Origin: Ferrimonas sediminum
GTDB lineage: Bacteria > Pseudomonadota > Gammaproteobacteria > Enterobacterales > Shewanellaceae
DNA: 64,000 nt
Assembly: GCF_900100175.1 (NCBI RefSeq)
Contig: NZ_FNEM01000004.1
Location: 1-64,000, forward strand
Reading direction: 5' to 3'
Shown: positions 1 through 10,089 of the stretch, one piece after another
Numbering within the stretch: the first letter of the stretch is position 1
Layout: every line of letters starts with the position of its first letter
Made by a program: the position numbers and the translations under genes
Notes under the pieces: generated by a model
Seen by the model: only the letters and a program-made list of their open reading frames with translations
The model's database searches: none
What the model was told of the DNA's origin: nothing

Positions 1-4
1 AATA

Positions 5-81
5 TGGCGCGCTCGGAAGGATTCGAACCTTCGACCGCCTGGTTCGTAGCCAGGTACTCTATCCAGCTGAGCTACGAGCGC
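5..81 (-). tRNA. tRNA-Arg (anticodon ACG)
   Basis: Read on the minus strand, the sequence folds as a 77-nt tRNA. It has a 7-bp acceptor stem GCGCTCG/CGAGCGC, the D-arm GCTC after T8-A9, an anticodon loop CTACGAA giving anticodon ACG, and a T-arm with GGTTCGAATCC. The 3' CCA is encoded (positions 7-5). The ACG wobble A is normally deaminated to inosine by TadA to read CGN codons. It lies 4 nt after tRNA-Ser and is probably processed from the same transcript. The csrA/tRNA-Ser/tRNA-Arg neighbourhood is common in Shewanella and Vibrio relatives. Confidence 0.96.
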
Positions 82-85
82 GCAA

Positions 86-175
86 TGGCGGTGAGGGAGG
101 GATTCGAACCCTCGATACCGATCAAGGTATACGCCCTTAGCAGGGGCGCGCCTTCAGCCACTCGGCCACCTCACC
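86..175 (-). tRNA. tRNA-Ser (anticodon GCT)
   Basis: This is a 90-nt class II tRNA on the minus strand. It has the acceptor stem GGTGAGG/CCTCACC, a long variable arm (CGTATACC...GGTATCG), an anticodon loop CTGCTAA giving GCT, a T-loop GGTTCGAATCC and an encoded CCA (88-86). It reads AGC/AGU serine codons. It is the first gene of the pair transcribed from the promoter at 253-280. Confidence 0.96.
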
Positions 176-252
176 ATTTTGACTTATTTCGTTCGGGCTA
201 AGTCCCCCTAGCCACCGTTCGCCAAGTCATCCTCAGCTGCGGTGCGGGGCGT

Positions 253-280
253 ATATTACGTTGTCGCAGAAATATGTCAA
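253..280 (-). promoter_or_regulatory. Sigma-70 promoter for the tRNA-Ser/tRNA-Arg pair
   Basis: On the minus strand a perfect -35 TTGACA (280-275) is followed after 16 bp by TAATAT (258-253) and a GC-rich stretch (about 252-244). That layout is typical of stringently controlled stable-RNA promoters. It lies about 70 bp upstream of the tRNA-Ser 5' end and downstream of the csrA terminator, so the tRNAs form their own unit. An inverted repeat GTTTTTGGCC/GGCCAAAAAC (314-323 and 350-359) sits further upstream. Confidence 0.75.
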
Positions 281-414
281 ACGCTTTTTCCTGCAGCCGA
301 ACTCAATTGCAGTGTTTTTGGCCAAGCCGGGTTCATTTAAGGCAGTAACGGCCAAAAACCCAACTATTGTAGGGCAAAAACGGTGACTGGACCGGAATAT
401 AACCATGCAGGCAT

Positions 415-440
415 AAAAAAACCGACGCAATTGCGTCGGT
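415..440 (-). terminator. Rho-independent terminator of csrA
   Basis: A perfect 20-nt palindrome (421-440, arms ACCGACGCAA/TTGCGTCGGT) begins 5 nt after the csrA stop codon. On the minus strand it is followed by a run of T (420-415). A T-run also follows on the plus strand, so it could act in both directions. Confidence 0.85.
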
Positions 441-445
441 TCTTT

Positions 446-640
446 TTAGAAGTTTCCACCCTGCGGAGTGCCGTCTTTTTCGGCCTGAATCCGCATGTAG
501 ATCTCTTCGCGATGAACGGAAACCTCTTTGGGGGCATTTACACCAATACGTACCTGGTTGCCTTTTACTCCCAAAACGGTAACGGTAACTTCGTCACCAA
601 TCATCAAGGTTTCGCCTACGCGGCGAGTCAAAATCAGCAT
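446..640 (-). CDS. csrA: Carbon storage regulator CsrA
   Basis: CsrA is a small dimeric RNA-binding protein. It binds GGA motifs in mRNA leaders and controls glycogen, motility and central metabolism after transcription. The 64-residue product starts [16 protein letters not shown] and contains the family core [19 protein letters not shown]. Its basic residues at the N-terminus and around RIGV/VHREE form the RNA-binding face. The ATG is preceded by a GAGAGGAG ribosome site. It lies downstream of lysC with its own terminator. In relatives its activity is antagonised by small RNAs controlled by BarA/UvrY, and barA is in this same window (23179). Confidence 0.97.
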   Translation of the reverse strand: MLILTRRVGETLMIGDEVTVTVLGVKGNQVRIGVNAPKEVSVHREEIYMRIQAEKDGTPQGGNF

Positions 641-744
641 TCTTTCGCTCCTCTCTCTTCAAGTCCACCGCTCCTAGCGACGGAATCTTGCAGCGCTATT
701 ATAAAGTTAGCCTAGATTAATTCTACCCACATTGGCAGATATTC

Positions 745-1962
745 TCAGTCTTCGCCCAATCCAAATGAACTGTGAAGGCTTCTGACCGCAAGCTCAAGAT
801 ACTTCTCATCGATGGCAACGGAGATTTTTATCTCTGATGTGGCTATCAAATGAATCTTAATCCCTTCCCGCCCCAAGACCTCAAACATCTGCTTGGCAAT
901 ACCGGTATGGTACTGCATGGATGCTCCGACAACGGACACCTTGCAGATGTCTTTGGTTTCTATAAGGTGGTCAACTCCCAGCTCTGGCATCAAAGGTTTA
1001 ATCAATGATTTTGCCAGGGTAAAGTCATCCCGATGAACCGTAAAGGTTAAATCAACACACTCATTCGCCGCTGACGACTGAACGATCATGTCGACCTCAA
1101 CTTTCGCCTCCGCCAGTGGTGAAAAAACGGCGGCCGCAATGCCCGGCTGGTCTTTCAACCCAGTCAGGGTAATGCTGGCTTCCTCACGGCTAAACGCAAT
1201 GCCGGTGACACAGGCAGCGGATTGACAATGGCTGTCATAATTGATCAGAGTGCCCTCTCCTTCCTTGAAACTCGACAAAACCCGCAATGGAACCCGATGG
1301 CGCCCGGCAAACTCCACCGAACGTATCTGCAACACCCTGGCGCCCATGCTGGACATCTCCAGCATCTCCTCAAAGGTGATGTGGTCCATTTTACGAGCCT
1401 TAGGTTCTACCCTTGGATCAGTAGTATAGACCCCTTCTACATCGGTGAATATCTGACACTCATCGGCACCTATGGCTGCCGCAAGCGCCACCGCGGTGGT
1501 GTCTGAGCCTCCCCGGCCTAACGTGGTCAGCTCCCGTTGGGGGCTGACCCCCTGAAAACCGGCCACAATGGCAACCTGCCCCAGGGCCAGACATTCACTC
1601 AGACGCTGCTTGCAGACATGGGTGATTTCAGCCTTACCATGATGGCCGTCGGTATCAATCCCAACCTGTGAGGCAAGCAGCGACAGTGCGGCAATTCCCC
1701 GCTTCTGCAACGCCATCGCCATTAAGGCGATGGAGATCTGCTCACCGGTGCTCACCAGCATATCCAGCTCTCGCTCACTGGGCTTGGCCGACACCTGGGA
1801 GGCAAGCTCCAGTAGACGGTTGGTTTCACCGGCCATGGCCGATAACACCACCACCAATTGATGCCCTTCCCTCACGGAGCGGGCGATGCCATCGGCGACC
1901 GCCTCTATGCGATCCAGGGATCCCACCGAGGTGCCGCCGAACTTCTGGACGTATAAAGCCAC
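745..1962 (-). CDS. lysC: Aspartate kinase (monofunctional, ACT-regulated)
   Basis: The enzyme phosphorylates L-aspartate with ATP, the first step towards lysine, methionine and threonine. The 405-residue protein begins with the kinase signature KFGGTSVG near residues 7-14 and has the central GRGGSDTTAVALA substrate/nucleotide segment. Two C-terminal ACT modules lie at about 265-400 (beginning ITLTGLKDQPGI and KVSVVGASM). The pair of ACT domains implies feedback control by lysine and/or threonine. The start is GTG (ValAlaLeuTyr), 3 nt after the alaS stop, so it is translated with alaS. The alaS-lysC-csrA order is conserved in Shewanella-type genomes. It is distinct from the ThrA/MetL fusion enzymes, because no homoserine dehydrogenase domain is present. 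Confidence 0.93.
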   Translation of the reverse strand: MALYVQKFGGTSVGSLDRIEAVADGIARSVREGHQLVVVLSAMAGETNRLLELASQVSAKPSERELDMLVSTGEQISIALMAMALQKRGIAALSLLASQVGIDTDGHHGKAEITHVCKQRLSECLALGQVAIVAGFQGVSPQRELTTLGRGGSDTTAVALAAAIGADECQIFTDVEGVYTTDPRVEPKARKMDHITFEEMLEMSSMGARVLQIRSVEFAGRHRVPLRVLSSFKEGEGTLINYDSHCQSAACVTGIAFSREEASITLTGLKDQPGIAAAVFSPLAEAKVEVDMIVQSSAANECVDLTFTVHRDDFTLAKSLIKPLMPELGVDHLIETKDICKVSVVGASMQYHTGIAKQMFEVLGREGIKIHLIATSEIKISVAIDEKYLELAVRSLHSSFGLGED

Positions 1963-1965
1963 GAA

Positions 1966-4587
1966 TTACAGCCGCTGTGCCAACCAGTCATTGACGGTCG
2001 CCAATGCCGAAGGCACGGCAGCGACGTCGGTACCGCCGGCTTGAGCCATATCTGGACGGCCTCCGCCTTTGCCACCAACCTGCTGGGCCACCATGTTCAC
2101 CAATTCGCCGGCTTTCACTTTTCCGGTCATATCTTTGGTCACACCGGCAATCAGGCTTACCTTGCCCTCTTTCGAGGCGGCTAATACCACGATGCCCGAA
2201 CCCAGCTTGTTCTTCAACTGGTCCATGGTGTCACGCAGCGATTTAGGGTCGGCGCCTTCCAGATTAGCAACAATCACCTTAACGCCACCTATCTCGATGG
2301 CCTGGTCCGCCAGAGAAGCACCGGCCTGAGCATTCAGCTTGGCGTTCAGACGCTCCACCTCTTTCTCAAGCCAGCGGCCTCGCTCAACCATGGTGCGAAT
2401 GCGATCCGCCAGGTTGTGGGAGTCGCTCTTTACCATGGACGCCAGGCTATCGAACTGCTCACCCAACTGGTGCATGGCCTCGATGGCGTACTGACCGGTA
2501 ATCGCCTCGATACGGCGAACACCGGCGGCAATGCCACCTTCGGAAACAATCTTAAAGAAGCCGATGTCACCGGTGCGATTGACGTGGGTACCGCCACACA
2601 GTTCGGTGGAGAACTCGCCCATACCAACAACACGAACTTCATCGTCGTATTTTTCACCGAACAGAGCCATGGCCCCGGCTTCTTTGGCATCGTCAATGTT
2701 CATCAGCCGGGTCGCCACATCGTGGTTGGCCCGAATCTGATCGTTCACCAGCTTCTCGATAGTGCGCAGGGTCTTGATGTTCAGCCCTTCGAAGTGGCTG
2801 AAATCAAAACGCAGGCTGTCGGCCGCTACCAGAGATCCTTTCTGGGTGACGTGGTCACCCAACACCTTGCGAAGCGCGGCGTGCAGCAGGTGGGTCGCGG
2901 TGTGGTTCAGCTTGATGGCCTGACGGCGGTTTTCATCGATGGCGGCAGTCAACTCCTCACCAACGTGAATCTCACCACCGGAGACGTAACCCACGTGCAG
3001 GATGGCGTTGCCGGCTTTACGGGTGTCGGTAACACTGAAAGCACCGTCGACCATCAGCAGTTCGCCGCGGTCGCCACTCTGACCGCCGCTCTCGGCGTAG
3101 AATGGCGTGGTGTCCAGAATCACCTGGCCCTCTTCACCCTCCAGCAACTGCTGTACCGATTCGCCCTCTTTGTAGATGGCAGTCACCTTGGCGGCCTGCT
3201 CGGTCAGCTCATAGCCGCTGAACTCGGATTCAGCATCAATGCGCAGCACTTCATTGTAATCAACACCAAACTTGCTGGCCTGCTGAGCGCGCTTGCGCTG
3301 GGCGGCCATGGCGTCATCGAAACCCTGCTGGTCAATCTTCACTTCGCGCTCGCGGGCGATGTCGGCGGTCAAGTCGGCCGGGAAACCATAGGTGTCGTAC
3401 AGTTCAAACACCTTGGCACCGGGAATGGTGTCGCCATCAAGGTCAACCAGAACCTCTTCCAGCAATGCCAGACCGCGATCCACGGTACGCAGGAACTGCT
3501 CCTCTTCGGTCTTCAGTACCTTGGTGATCACCGGCATCTGGGTGTTCAGCTCGTTGTAGGCCGCGCCCATCAACTCAGCCAGCTTCGGTGCCAAACGGTG
3601 GAAGAAGGGAGCTCTGGCCCCCAGCTTGTGACCATGACGGACGGCGCGACGGATGATGCGACGAAGCACATAACCACGGCCTTCATTGGAAGGCATTACG
3701 CCATCGGCCAGCAGGAAAGCACAGGAGCGGATGTGATCGGCAATCACCCGCAGGGAGTTGTTTTCCAGATCCGAAACGTTCAGCAGTTGTGCCGATTGCT
3801 TGATCAGGCTCTGAAACAGATCAATCTCATAGTTGGAGTGCACGCCCTGCATGATGGCAGCAATACGCTCCAGCCCCATGCCGGTGTCCACCGACGGCTT
3901 AGGCAACGGATTCATGGTGCCGTCGGCCTGACGGTTGTACTGCATGAATACGATGTTCCAGATTTCGATGAAACGGTCGCCGTCCTCTTCCGGAGTGCCG
4001 GGACGGCCGCCCCAGATGTGCTCGCCGTGGTCGTAGAAGATCTCGGTGCAGGGACCGCAAGGGCCGGTATCACCCATCTGCCAGAAGTTATCGGAGGCGT
4101 AAGGCGCGCCTTTATTGTCACCGATGCGAATGATGTTGTCCGCCGCAACGCCGATCTGGTTGAGCCAGATGTCGTAGGCTTCATCGTCGGATTCGTAGAT
4201 AGTGACGCACAGCTTCTCCTTTGGCAGCTTCAACTCTTCGGTCAAAAACTTCCAGGCAAAATGGATGGCGTCCACTTTGAAGTAGTCACCGAAGCTGAAG
4301 TTACCCAGCATTTCGAAGAAGGTGTGGTGACGGGCGGTGTATCCCACATTTTCCAGGTCGTTATGCTTACCACCGGCGCGCACGCAGCGCTGCGAGGTTG
4401 TGGCTCGAGTGTAGTTGCGCTGCTCAGCGCCCAGGAACACATCTTTGAACTGGTTCATACCGGCATTGGTAAACAGCAATGTCGGGTCGTTATGGGGAAC
4501 CAGGGAGCTGGACTCCAATACTTCGTGGTTCTGGGTGCGGAAATATTCCAGGAAAGCTTCCCGAATTTCAGCAGTGGTCATACGCAT
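1966..4587 (-). CDS. alaS: Alanine--tRNA ligase
   Basis: This enzyme charges tRNA-Ala and edits mischarged Ser/Gly. The class II catalytic core is at the N-terminus ([13 protein letters not shown], then [11 protein letters not shown]), followed by the tRNA-recognition region. The editing domain carries the zinc motif HTATHLLH plus CGGTHV, and the C-terminal C-Ala domain ends ...[15 protein letters not shown]. The frame is open 37 codons further upstream, but the ATG at 4587 has an AGGA site 7 nt before it, and the protein then begins close to the E. coli N-terminus. This gives 873 residues, against 876 in E. coli. A second ATG two codons later is possible. It is followed immediately by lysC. 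Confidence 0.97.
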   Translation of the reverse strand: MRMTTAEIREAFLEYFRTQNHEVLESSSLVPHNDPTLLFTNAGMNQFKDVFLGAEQRNYTRATTSQRCVRAGGKHNDLENVGYTARHHTFFEMLGNFSFGDYFKVDAIHFAWKFLTEELKLPKEKLCVTIYESDDEAYDIWLNQIGVAADNIIRIGDNKGAPYASDNFWQMGDTGPCGPCTEIFYDHGEHIWGGRPGTPEEDGDRFIEIWNIVFMQYNRQADGTMNPLPKPSVDTGMGLERIAAIMQGVHSNYEIDLFQSLIKQSAQLLNVSDLENNSLRVIADHIRSCAFLLADGVMPSNEGRGYVLRRIIRRAVRHGHKLGARAPFFHRLAPKLAELMGAAYNELNTQMPVITKVLKTEEEQFLRTVDRGLALLEEVLVDLDGDTIPGAKVFELYDTYGFPADLTADIAREREVKIDQQGFDDAMAAQRKRAQQASKFGVDYNEVLRIDAESEFSGYELTEQAAKVTAIYKEGESVQQLLEGEEGQVILDTTPFYAESGGQSGDRGELLMVDGAFSVTDTRKAGNAILHVGYVSGGEIHVGEELTAAIDENRRQAIKLNHTATHLLHAALRKVLGDHVTQKGSLVAADSLRFDFSHFEGLNIKTLRTIEKLVNDQIRANHDVATRLMNIDDAKEAGAMALFGEKYDDEVRVVGMGEFSTELCGGTHVNRTGDIGFFKIVSEGGIAAGVRRIEAITGQYAIEAMHQLGEQFDSLASMVKSDSHNLADRIRTMVERGRWLEKEVERLNAKLNAQAGASLADQAIEIGGVKVIVANLEGADPKSLRDTMDQLKNKLGSGIVVLAASKEGKVSLIAGVTKDMTGKVKAGELVNMVAQQVGGKGGGRPDMAQAGGTDVAAVPSALATVNDWLAQRL

Positions 4588-4727
4588 GCGGTCATCCTGA
4601 AAAAACTGATTGAGTGACGTTTGACAGCCACCTACCCGCTCAGGGTGAGGCTGCTGCCCATACAAACGCTCAATTATATCCGCAAGGATGGTCAGCAAAC
4701 CAGTAAAGAAGGGGAAATTAAGAAAAA

Positions 4728-5180
4728 TTAGCCGTGCTGGCGCAATTCGTCGAAAGCAAACTGAATCTGCTCGGATTCAAAACCCCGGCCCATCAGAAAC
4801 CGGTACGCTTTCTGGCGGCTGGCGTACTGCTCGATGTCGTTGCGGTGGTAGCGTCGCTCGGCCACGGTAAGGCAGGCCGCCCACCAATCCAACTCCTGCT
4901 GCTGCAGCGCTGCCTCAATCAGGGAGGAGCCGACGCCTTTGGTTCTGAGCTCCTGGCGCAGACGATTTGGCCCGACACCACGGTGAAAGCGGCTGCGCAC
5001 ATACCCCATGGCAAAACGGGTGTCATCCAGATAGCCCCAGTCCTGAAGCTGATCCAGCAATGGGGCGTCTTCTGAAACAGAAAAGCCGCGTTGACGCAGC
5101 TTCTGCACCAACTCGGCTTTTGAGTGGTCGCGGCGACTGAGTAACCCCAACGCCGCGTGTTTTGTCTCTTTGTCGCTCAG
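4728..5180 (-). CDS. recX: RecX, regulator of RecA (probable CTG start)
   Basis: RecX binds RecA filaments and limits their growth. The sequence shows the three-helix RecX repeats: [15 protein letters not shown], then [17 protein letters not shown] and [11 protein letters not shown], and a final module ending [10 protein letters not shown]. The gene follows recA in the same frame, with only GCT between the recA TAA and a CTG codon. That CTG (5180) has AGGAGAG, located inside the recA end, at good spacing. The next candidate, TTG at 5150, has no ribosome site, and no ATG is available. I therefore place the start at CTG (150 residues); TTG would give 140. It is likely cotranscribed with recA and SOS-induced, with lower output through partial readthrough. 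Confidence 0.85.
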   Translation of the reverse strand: MSDKETKHAALGLLSRRDHSKAELVQKLRQRGFSVSEDAPLLDQLQDWGYLDDTRFAMGYVRSRFHRGVGPNRLRQELRTKGVGSSLIEAALQQQELDWWAACLTVAERRYHRNDIEQYASRQKAYRFLMGRGFESEQIQFAFDELRQHG

Positions 5181-5183
5181 AGC

Positions 5184-6230
5184 TTACTCTCCTGCCGGAG
5201 CCTCGGCTTTGGCATCTTCGAACTCGTCTTTGGCCGGCTCGGCCTTGACCAGCAGCATGGCGCGCAGCTGAGTCTCGATCTCTTCAGCAATGGCCACGTT
5301 CTCCTTGAGGAAACGGATGCTGTTGGCCTTACCCTGACCGATCTTCTCACCTTTATAGCTGTACCAGGCTCCGGACTTTTCGACCAGCTTGTGCTTCACG
5401 CCCAAATCAATCAGTTCGCCCTCTTTAGAGGTGCCTTCGCCGTACAGGATCTGGAACTCGGCCTGTTTAAACGGTGGCGCAACCTTATTCTTCACGACCT
5501 TGACCCGGGTCTCGTTACCCACCACTTCGTCACCATCTTTAATAGCGCCGGTACGGCGAATATCCAGGCGGACGGAGGAGTAGAACTTCAGGGCGTTACC
5601 ACCGGTGGTGGTTTCCGGGCTGCCGAACATCACACCGATCTTCATCCGAATCTGGTTAATGAAGATGCACAGGGTGTTGGAGCGTTTGATGTTGGCCGTC
5701 AGCTTACGCAGGGCCTGAGACATCAGACGGGCCTGCAGACCCACGTGGGAGTCACCCATCTCGCCTTCGATCTCCGCCTTCGGCGTCAGGGCAGCAACGG
5801 AGTCAACGATCACCACATCAACGGCACCGGAGCGCACCAGCATGTCACAGATTTCCAGCGCCTGTTCACCGGTGTCCGGCTGGGAAACCAGCAACTCTTT
5901 GACGTTGACACCCAGCTTTTCCGCATAGATGGGGTCCAGGGCGTGCTCGGCATCCACAAAGGCGCAGGTCTTGCCCATCTTCTGGGCTTCGGCGACAACC
6001 TGCAGGGTCATGGTGGTTTTACCGGAAGATTCAGGGCCATAGATTTCAACAACCCGGCCGGCAGGCAGACCACCGATACCCAGTGCCACATCCAGACCCA
6101 GTGAACCGGTGGAGATGGACTCGATATCCAGGGTGGTGGCGTCACCAAGACGCATGATTGAGCCTTTACCAAACTGCTTTTCAATCTGGCCCAGGGCGGC
6201 CGACAGGGCACGCTGTTTGTTGTTGTCCAT
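5184..6230 (-). CDS. recA: Recombinase RecA
   Basis: RecA polymerises on single-stranded DNA, drives strand exchange, and stimulates LexA self-cleavage. The 348-residue protein (start [15 protein letters not shown]) has Walker [10 protein letters not shown] at 65-73, Walker [11 protein letters not shown], the L1/L2 loop region including [17 protein letters not shown], and an acidic C-terminal tail ending APAGE. The frame is open 8 codons upstream, but the ATG at 6230 has GGAG 6 nt before it and matches the E. coli start. An SOS box lies about 56 bp upstream. recX follows in the same frame after the stop. Confidence 0.98.
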   Translation of the reverse strand: MDNNKQRALSAALGQIEKQFGKGSIMRLGDATTLDIESISTGSLGLDVALGIGGLPAGRVVEIYGPESSGKTTMTLQVVAEAQKMGKTCAFVDAEHALDPIYAEKLGVNVKELLVSQPDTGEQALEICDMLVRSGAVDVVIVDSVAALTPKAEIEGEMGDSHVGLQARLMSQALRKLTANIKRSNTLCIFINQIRMKIGVMFGSPETTTGGNALKFYSSVRLDIRRTGAIKDGDEVVGNETRVKVVKNKVAPPFKQAEFQILYGEGTSKEGELIDLGVKHKLVEKSGAWYSYKGEKIGQGKANSIRFLKENVAIAEEIETQLRAMLLVKAEPAKDEFEDAKAEAPAGE

Positions 6231-6285
6231 TGCAAGCTCCACTCTAAAATTCAATGGGTCGTTCTGTCATTTGTTGGGGCCAGTA

Positions 6286-6305
6286 TACTGTATAGTCATA
6301 CAGTA
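6286..6305 (-). promoter_or_regulatory. LexA-binding SOS box of recA
   Basis: The 20-bp sequence TACTGTATAGTCATACAGTA matches the LexA consensus CTGT-N8-ACAG exactly (6288-6303) and is nearly fully palindromic. It lies between the divergent recA and mutS genes, about 56 bp upstream of the recA ATG, where it would cover the recA promoter. It is 83 bp from the mutS start, so an effect on mutS is possible but not expected. Confidence 0.93.
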
Positions 6306-6387
6306 TCAAGAGTTGTTTGCCATCTAGAGGCGAAATTCAATAACGGGTATCATAGCCGCTTCACTGAATTTGACTAGCAGGAACCTT

Positions 6388-8955
6388 GTGAGCACCCAGT
6401 CCGCGGCCCTTCAGCACCACACGCCCATGATGCAACAATACCTGACCCTCAAAGCTGAGCATCAGGACGTCATTCTGTTCTATCGTATGGGCGACTTCTA
6501 TGAGCTCTTTTACGACGACGCCAAACGGACCGCGCAGTTACTGGACATCACCCTGACCGCCCGAGGCAAGAGCGGCGGCGACCCGATTCCCATGGCCGGC
6601 GTGCCCTACCATGCGGTAGAAGGCTACCTGGCCAGACTGGTGCAGATGGGAGAGTCAGTCGCCATCTGCGAACAGGTGGGCGACCCCGCTACCAGCAAGG
6701 GACCGGTGGAGCGCAAAGTGGTGCGGATTGTCACACCGGGTACCGTGACCGATGAAGCCCTGCTGACCGAGCGCCGCGACAATCTGGTGGCCGCGGTTTA
6801 CGAGCATCAGGGCCAGTATGGTTTTGCCACCCTGGACATGACCTCGGGCCGCTTCTTCCTCAATGAACTGGCGGACGACGATGCCCTGCTGGCCGAACTG
6901 CAGCGGGTCAGCCCGGCGGAGCTGCTGTACTCCGAGTCATTTCCCGGCAAGGCGCTGCTGGCGTCCTGTCAGGGATTGCGTCGGCGGCCGGAGTGGGAGT
7001 TTGATCTGGCCACGGCCCGCAAGCAACTCACCAGCCAGTTTGGTACCCGTGATCTGACCGGCTTCGGTGTCGACAGCGCCGACAGGGGACTGTGTGCCGC
7101 CGGCTGTCTGCTGCAGTATGTTAAAGACACTCAGCGCACCGCCCTGCCCCATATTCGCAGCATCAGTCGCCAGCAAAATGGCGACTGCATCATTCTCGAT
7201 GCCGCCACCCGGAAAAACCTGGAGCTGACCCATAACCTCAGCGGCGGCCATGACAACACCCTGGCATCGGTGCTGGACCGCACCGCGACCGCCATGGGCT
7301 CACGGCAACTGCAGCGCTGGGTGCATCAACCGCTGACCCAGCGTAACCAGCTGAACCTGAGGCTGGATTCGGTAGAGGAGCTGCTGGACAGCGGCCTGTT
7401 TGTGGAGCTGTCCGAGCTGCTGAAAGCCATCGGTGACATCGAACGGGTTCTGGCCCGCCTGGCGCTTCGCAGTGCCCGACCACGGGATTTCGCCCGACTT
7501 CGCAACGCCCTGACGCACCTGCCGGAACTCAAAACCACCCTAGCCGACAGCCACAGCGCCCGCCTTGGACAGTTGATCACCCAGCTGGGGGAGTTTCCAG
7601 ACGAGTTGACCTTGCTGGAACGGGCCATCATCGACAATCCGCCGGTACTGATTCGGGACGGCGGCGTTATCGCCCCCGGTTACGATGCCGATCTGGATTA
7701 CTGGCGGGATCTGTCACAGGGTGCCACCGACTATCTGGCCGAGCTGGAACAGCGGGAGCGGGACAACACCGGCATCGCCACTCTGAAGGTCGGATACAAC
7801 AAGGTTCATGGCTACTACATTGAGGTCAGCCGGGCCCAGTCCGCGCTGGTACCGGCCAGCTACGTACGCCGGCAAACCCTGAAAAATACCGAACGCTTCA
7901 TCGTTCCCGAGCTTAAGGAGCACGAGGACAAGGTACTGACCAGTCAGGGCAAAGCGCTGGCACTGGAAAAGCAGCTGTATGAGCAGTTGTTTGATCTGCT
8001 GCTGCCAAAACTGGCCGCGTTGCAGGAGTTTGGCTTTGCCTGCGCCGAACTGGATGTGCTGCAAAACTTCGCCGAACGCGCCCAGACCCTGAACTACTGT
8101 CGCCCACAGTTGATTGATGACGCCGGAATCCACATCGATGGCGGTCGTCACCCAGTGGTGGAGCAAGTGATGAAGGATCCCTTTATCGCCAACCCGGTTA
8201 AACTGGCCCCGAGCCGGCGCATGTTGATTCTGACCGGCCCCAACATGGGCGGTAAATCCACCTATATGCGCCAGACGGCCCTGATCACCCTGATGGCCCA
8301 TATCGGCAGCTTTGTTCCCGCCGATGACGCCCGAATCGGCCCGGTGGATCGCATCTTTACCCGCATCGGCGCCTCCGACGATCTGGCTTCTGGGCGCTCC
8401 ACCTTCATGGTGGAGATGACCGAAACCGCCAATATTCTCAACAATGCCGGCCCCACCAGCCTGGTGCTGATGGATGAGATTGGTCGCGGGACGTCTACCT
8501 ACGATGGCTTGTCACTCGCCTGGGCAGCGGCAGAGTATCTGACCAGCAAAAGCCAATCCATGACGCTGTTTGCTACTCACTATTTCGAACTGACCCAGCT
8601 GCCGGACGCTCAACCCGGGGCTGTAAACGTGCACCTGGACGCGGTGGAGCACGGCGACACCATCGCCTTTATGCATGCGGTTCAGGACGGTCCCGCCAGC
8701 CGCAGTTATGGCTTGCAGGTTGCCGCCCTGGCCGGGGTACCCAAAGGAGTGATTCGCCAGGCCAAACAGAAGTTGGCGCAGCTCGAGCAGCAGGAGCATC
8801 AGGGCGGACATACGCCGCAGATGGCCCTGCCCATCCCTGGAGGTGAACCGGACTCCCACCCGGTAGTGGAGATGCTGGAACAGATTGATCCTGACAATCT
8901 CAGCCCCCGGCAAGCCCACGATCTGCTATACCGGCTCAAACAGGAGCTGAACTAA
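6388..8955 (+). CDS. mutS: DNA mismatch repair protein MutS
   Basis: MutS recognises mismatches and small loops and recruits MutL. The mismatch-probing motif is present at F37 and E39 in GDFYELF, and the clamp and lever domains fill the middle. The ABC-type ATPase carries Walker [10 protein letters not shown] near residue 617, Walker [14 protein letters not shown], and the H-loop ATHYFEL. A short C-terminal tetramerisation region ends the protein. The start is GTG at 6388, because AGGA lies 5 nt upstream; an earlier in-frame TTG at 6370 has no site. This gives 855 residues, against 853 in E. coli. It is divergent from recA and convergent with rpoS, sharing a terminator. Confidence 0.97.
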   Translation: MSTQSAALQHHTPMMQQYLTLKAEHQDVILFYRMGDFYELFYDDAKRTAQLLDITLTARGKSGGDPIPMAGVPYHAVEGYLARLVQMGESVAICEQVGDPATSKGPVERKVVRIVTPGTVTDEALLTERRDNLVAAVYEHQGQYGFATLDMTSGRFFLNELADDDALLAELQRVSPAELLYSESFPGKALLASCQGLRRRPEWEFDLATARKQLTSQFGTRDLTGFGVDSADRGLCAAGCLLQYVKDTQRTALPHIRSISRQQNGDCIILDAATRKNLELTHNLSGGHDNTLASVLDRTATAMGSRQLQRWVHQPLTQRNQLNLRLDSVEELLDSGLFVELSELLKAIGDIERVLARLALRSARPRDFARLRNALTHLPELKTTLADSHSARLGQLITQLGEFPDELTLLERAIIDNPPVLIRDGGVIAPGYDADLDYWRDLSQGATDYLAELEQRERDNTGIATLKVGYNKVHGYYIEVSRAQSALVPASYVRRQTLKNTERFIVPELKEHEDKVLTSQGKALALEKQLYEQLFDLLLPKLAALQEFGFACAELDVLQNFAERAQTLNYCRPQLIDDAGIHIDGGRHPVVEQVMKDPFIANPVKLAPSRRMLILTGPNMGGKSTYMRQTALITLMAHIGSFVPADDARIGPVDRIFTRIGASDDLASGRSTFMVEMTETANILNNAGPTSLVLMDEIGRGTSTYDGLSLAWAAAEYLTSKSQSMTLFATHYFELTQLPDAQPGAVNVHLDAVEHGDTIAFMHAVQDGPASRSYGLQVAALAGVPKGVIRQAKQKLAQLEQQEHQGGHTPQMALPIPGGEPDSHPVVEMLEQIDPDNLSPRQAHDLLYRLKQELN

Positions 8956-8959
8956 GACA

Positions 8960-8992
8960 GAAAAAAACGCGGTCAGATGGCCGCGTTTTTTC
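8960..8992. terminator. Bidirectional terminator between mutS and rpoS
   Basis: The stem AACGCGG/CCGCGTT (about 8967-8987) is flanked by an A-run on the left and a T-run on the right. It can therefore end mutS transcripts on the plus strand and rpoS transcripts on the minus strand. Confidence 0.85.
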
Positions 8993-9015
8993 AATGCACT
9001 TAAGGGCAATGTCAG

Positions 9016-10008
9016 TCACTGTCGAAACAGTGCCTCGCTTGAGAGACCCTGAGCACCCAGCAGATCCTTAAGACGGCGCAACGCTTCTACCTGAATCTGG
9101 CGAACCCGCTCTCGGGTCAAGCCAATTTCACGGCCTACGTCTTCCAGGGTGGATGGCTCATAGCCCAGCAATCCAAACCGGCGCGCCAGTACCTCACGCT
9201 GCTTGGAGTTAAGCTCATCCAACCAACGAACCACCGAGTCCTGAATGTCGTCTTCCTGGACCCTGACCTCCGGACTGGCCCCGTCATCATCGGCGATGAT
9301 GTCCAGCAGTGCCTTATCGGAATCGCCCCCAATGGGCGTATCCACCGAGCTGATCTTTTCATTCAGCTTAAGCATCTTGCTGACGTCTTCCACCGGTCGG
9401 TCGAGTTTTGCCGCAATCTCATCGGCGGTCGGCTCATGATCCAGGCTGTGGGCCAGTTCACGGGCGGTGCGCAGATAAACATTGAGCTCTTTGACCACAT
9501 GGATAGGCAGGCGTATGGTCCTGGTCTGATTCATGATGGCCCGTTCAATGGTCTGACGGATCCACCAGGTGGCGTAGGTTGAAAAACGGAACCCGCGCTC
9601 GGGATCGAATTTTTCGACGGCACGAATCAAGCCAAGGTTGCCTTCTTCGATAAGATCGAGGAGTGCGAGCCCCCGGTTGTTGTAGCGACGGGCAATCTTC
9701 ACCACCAACCTAAGATTGCTCTCAATCATTCGATTGCGGGATTTGGCACAATCACGCTGCGCACGGCGGGCGTAATAGACCTCCTCCTCTGCGGTTAACA
9801 GGGGTGAAAACCCGATTTCGCTCAGGTACAACTGAGTTGCATCGAGGTTCTTTTGCAGATCATCCTGTACCAGTTGATCTACTGCGGATTCTTTTGCCTT
9901 GCGGGTCTTTTTCGATCCTGCCTGAGCCGATTCAGTCCCCAAAACCGCATCGTCTCGATCGATTGCCACCGCAGCGGCACTGCTGTATTGCTTGTTATTC
10001 CGACTCAT
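9016..10008 (-). CDS. rpoS: RNA polymerase sigma factor RpoS (sigma-38)
   Basis: RpoS directs the general stress and stationary-phase response. The sequence has region 1.2 ([21 protein letters not shown]), region 2 with [19 protein letters not shown] and [17 protein letters not shown], region 3 ([10 protein letters not shown]) and region 4 with the helix-turn-helix [20 protein letters not shown]. The ATG at 10008 has GGAGA 7 nt upstream. It gives 330 residues, identical in length to the E. coli protein; an upstream open frame of 26 codons is not supported. It follows nlpD. In E. coli the main rpoS promoter lies inside nlpD; here the AT-rich linker of nlpD could hold it, but I did not locate it. 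Confidence 0.96.
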   Translation of the reverse strand: MSRNNKQYSSAAAVAIDRDDAVLGTESAQAGSKKTRKAKESAVDQLVQDDLQKNLDATQLYLSEIGFSPLLTAEEEVYYARRAQRDCAKSRNRMIESNLRLVVKIARRYNNRGLALLDLIEEGNLGLIRAVEKFDPERGFRFSTYATWWIRQTIERAIMNQTRTIRLPIHVVKELNVYLRTARELAHSLDHEPTADEIAAKLDRPVEDVSKMLKLNEKISSVDTPIGGDSDKALLDIIADDDGASPEVRVQEDDIQDSVVRWLDELNSKQREVLARRFGLLGYEPSTLEDVGREIGLTRERVRQIQVEALRRLKDLLGAQGLSSEALFRQ

Positions 10009-10089
10009 TGGCCAGTCTCCCAATTTGTCCCAAACCACATTGATTAATTCACGGTAAAGCCTCCATATACCTTGACGTCCCTTCAAAAA

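Noticed and set aside
1-180. Integrase-mediated island at the tRNA pair
   Set aside because: Both tRNAs are complete and no integrase or repeated tRNA end is seen inside the window; the neighbouring genes are core genes.
2416-4617. Very long open frame on the strand opposite alaS
   Set aside because: It has no ribosome site and its translation is compositionally odd (Val/Gly/His/Gln-rich) with no recognisable motif. It is the shadow of a GC-rich gene; alaS motifs on the other strand are complete.
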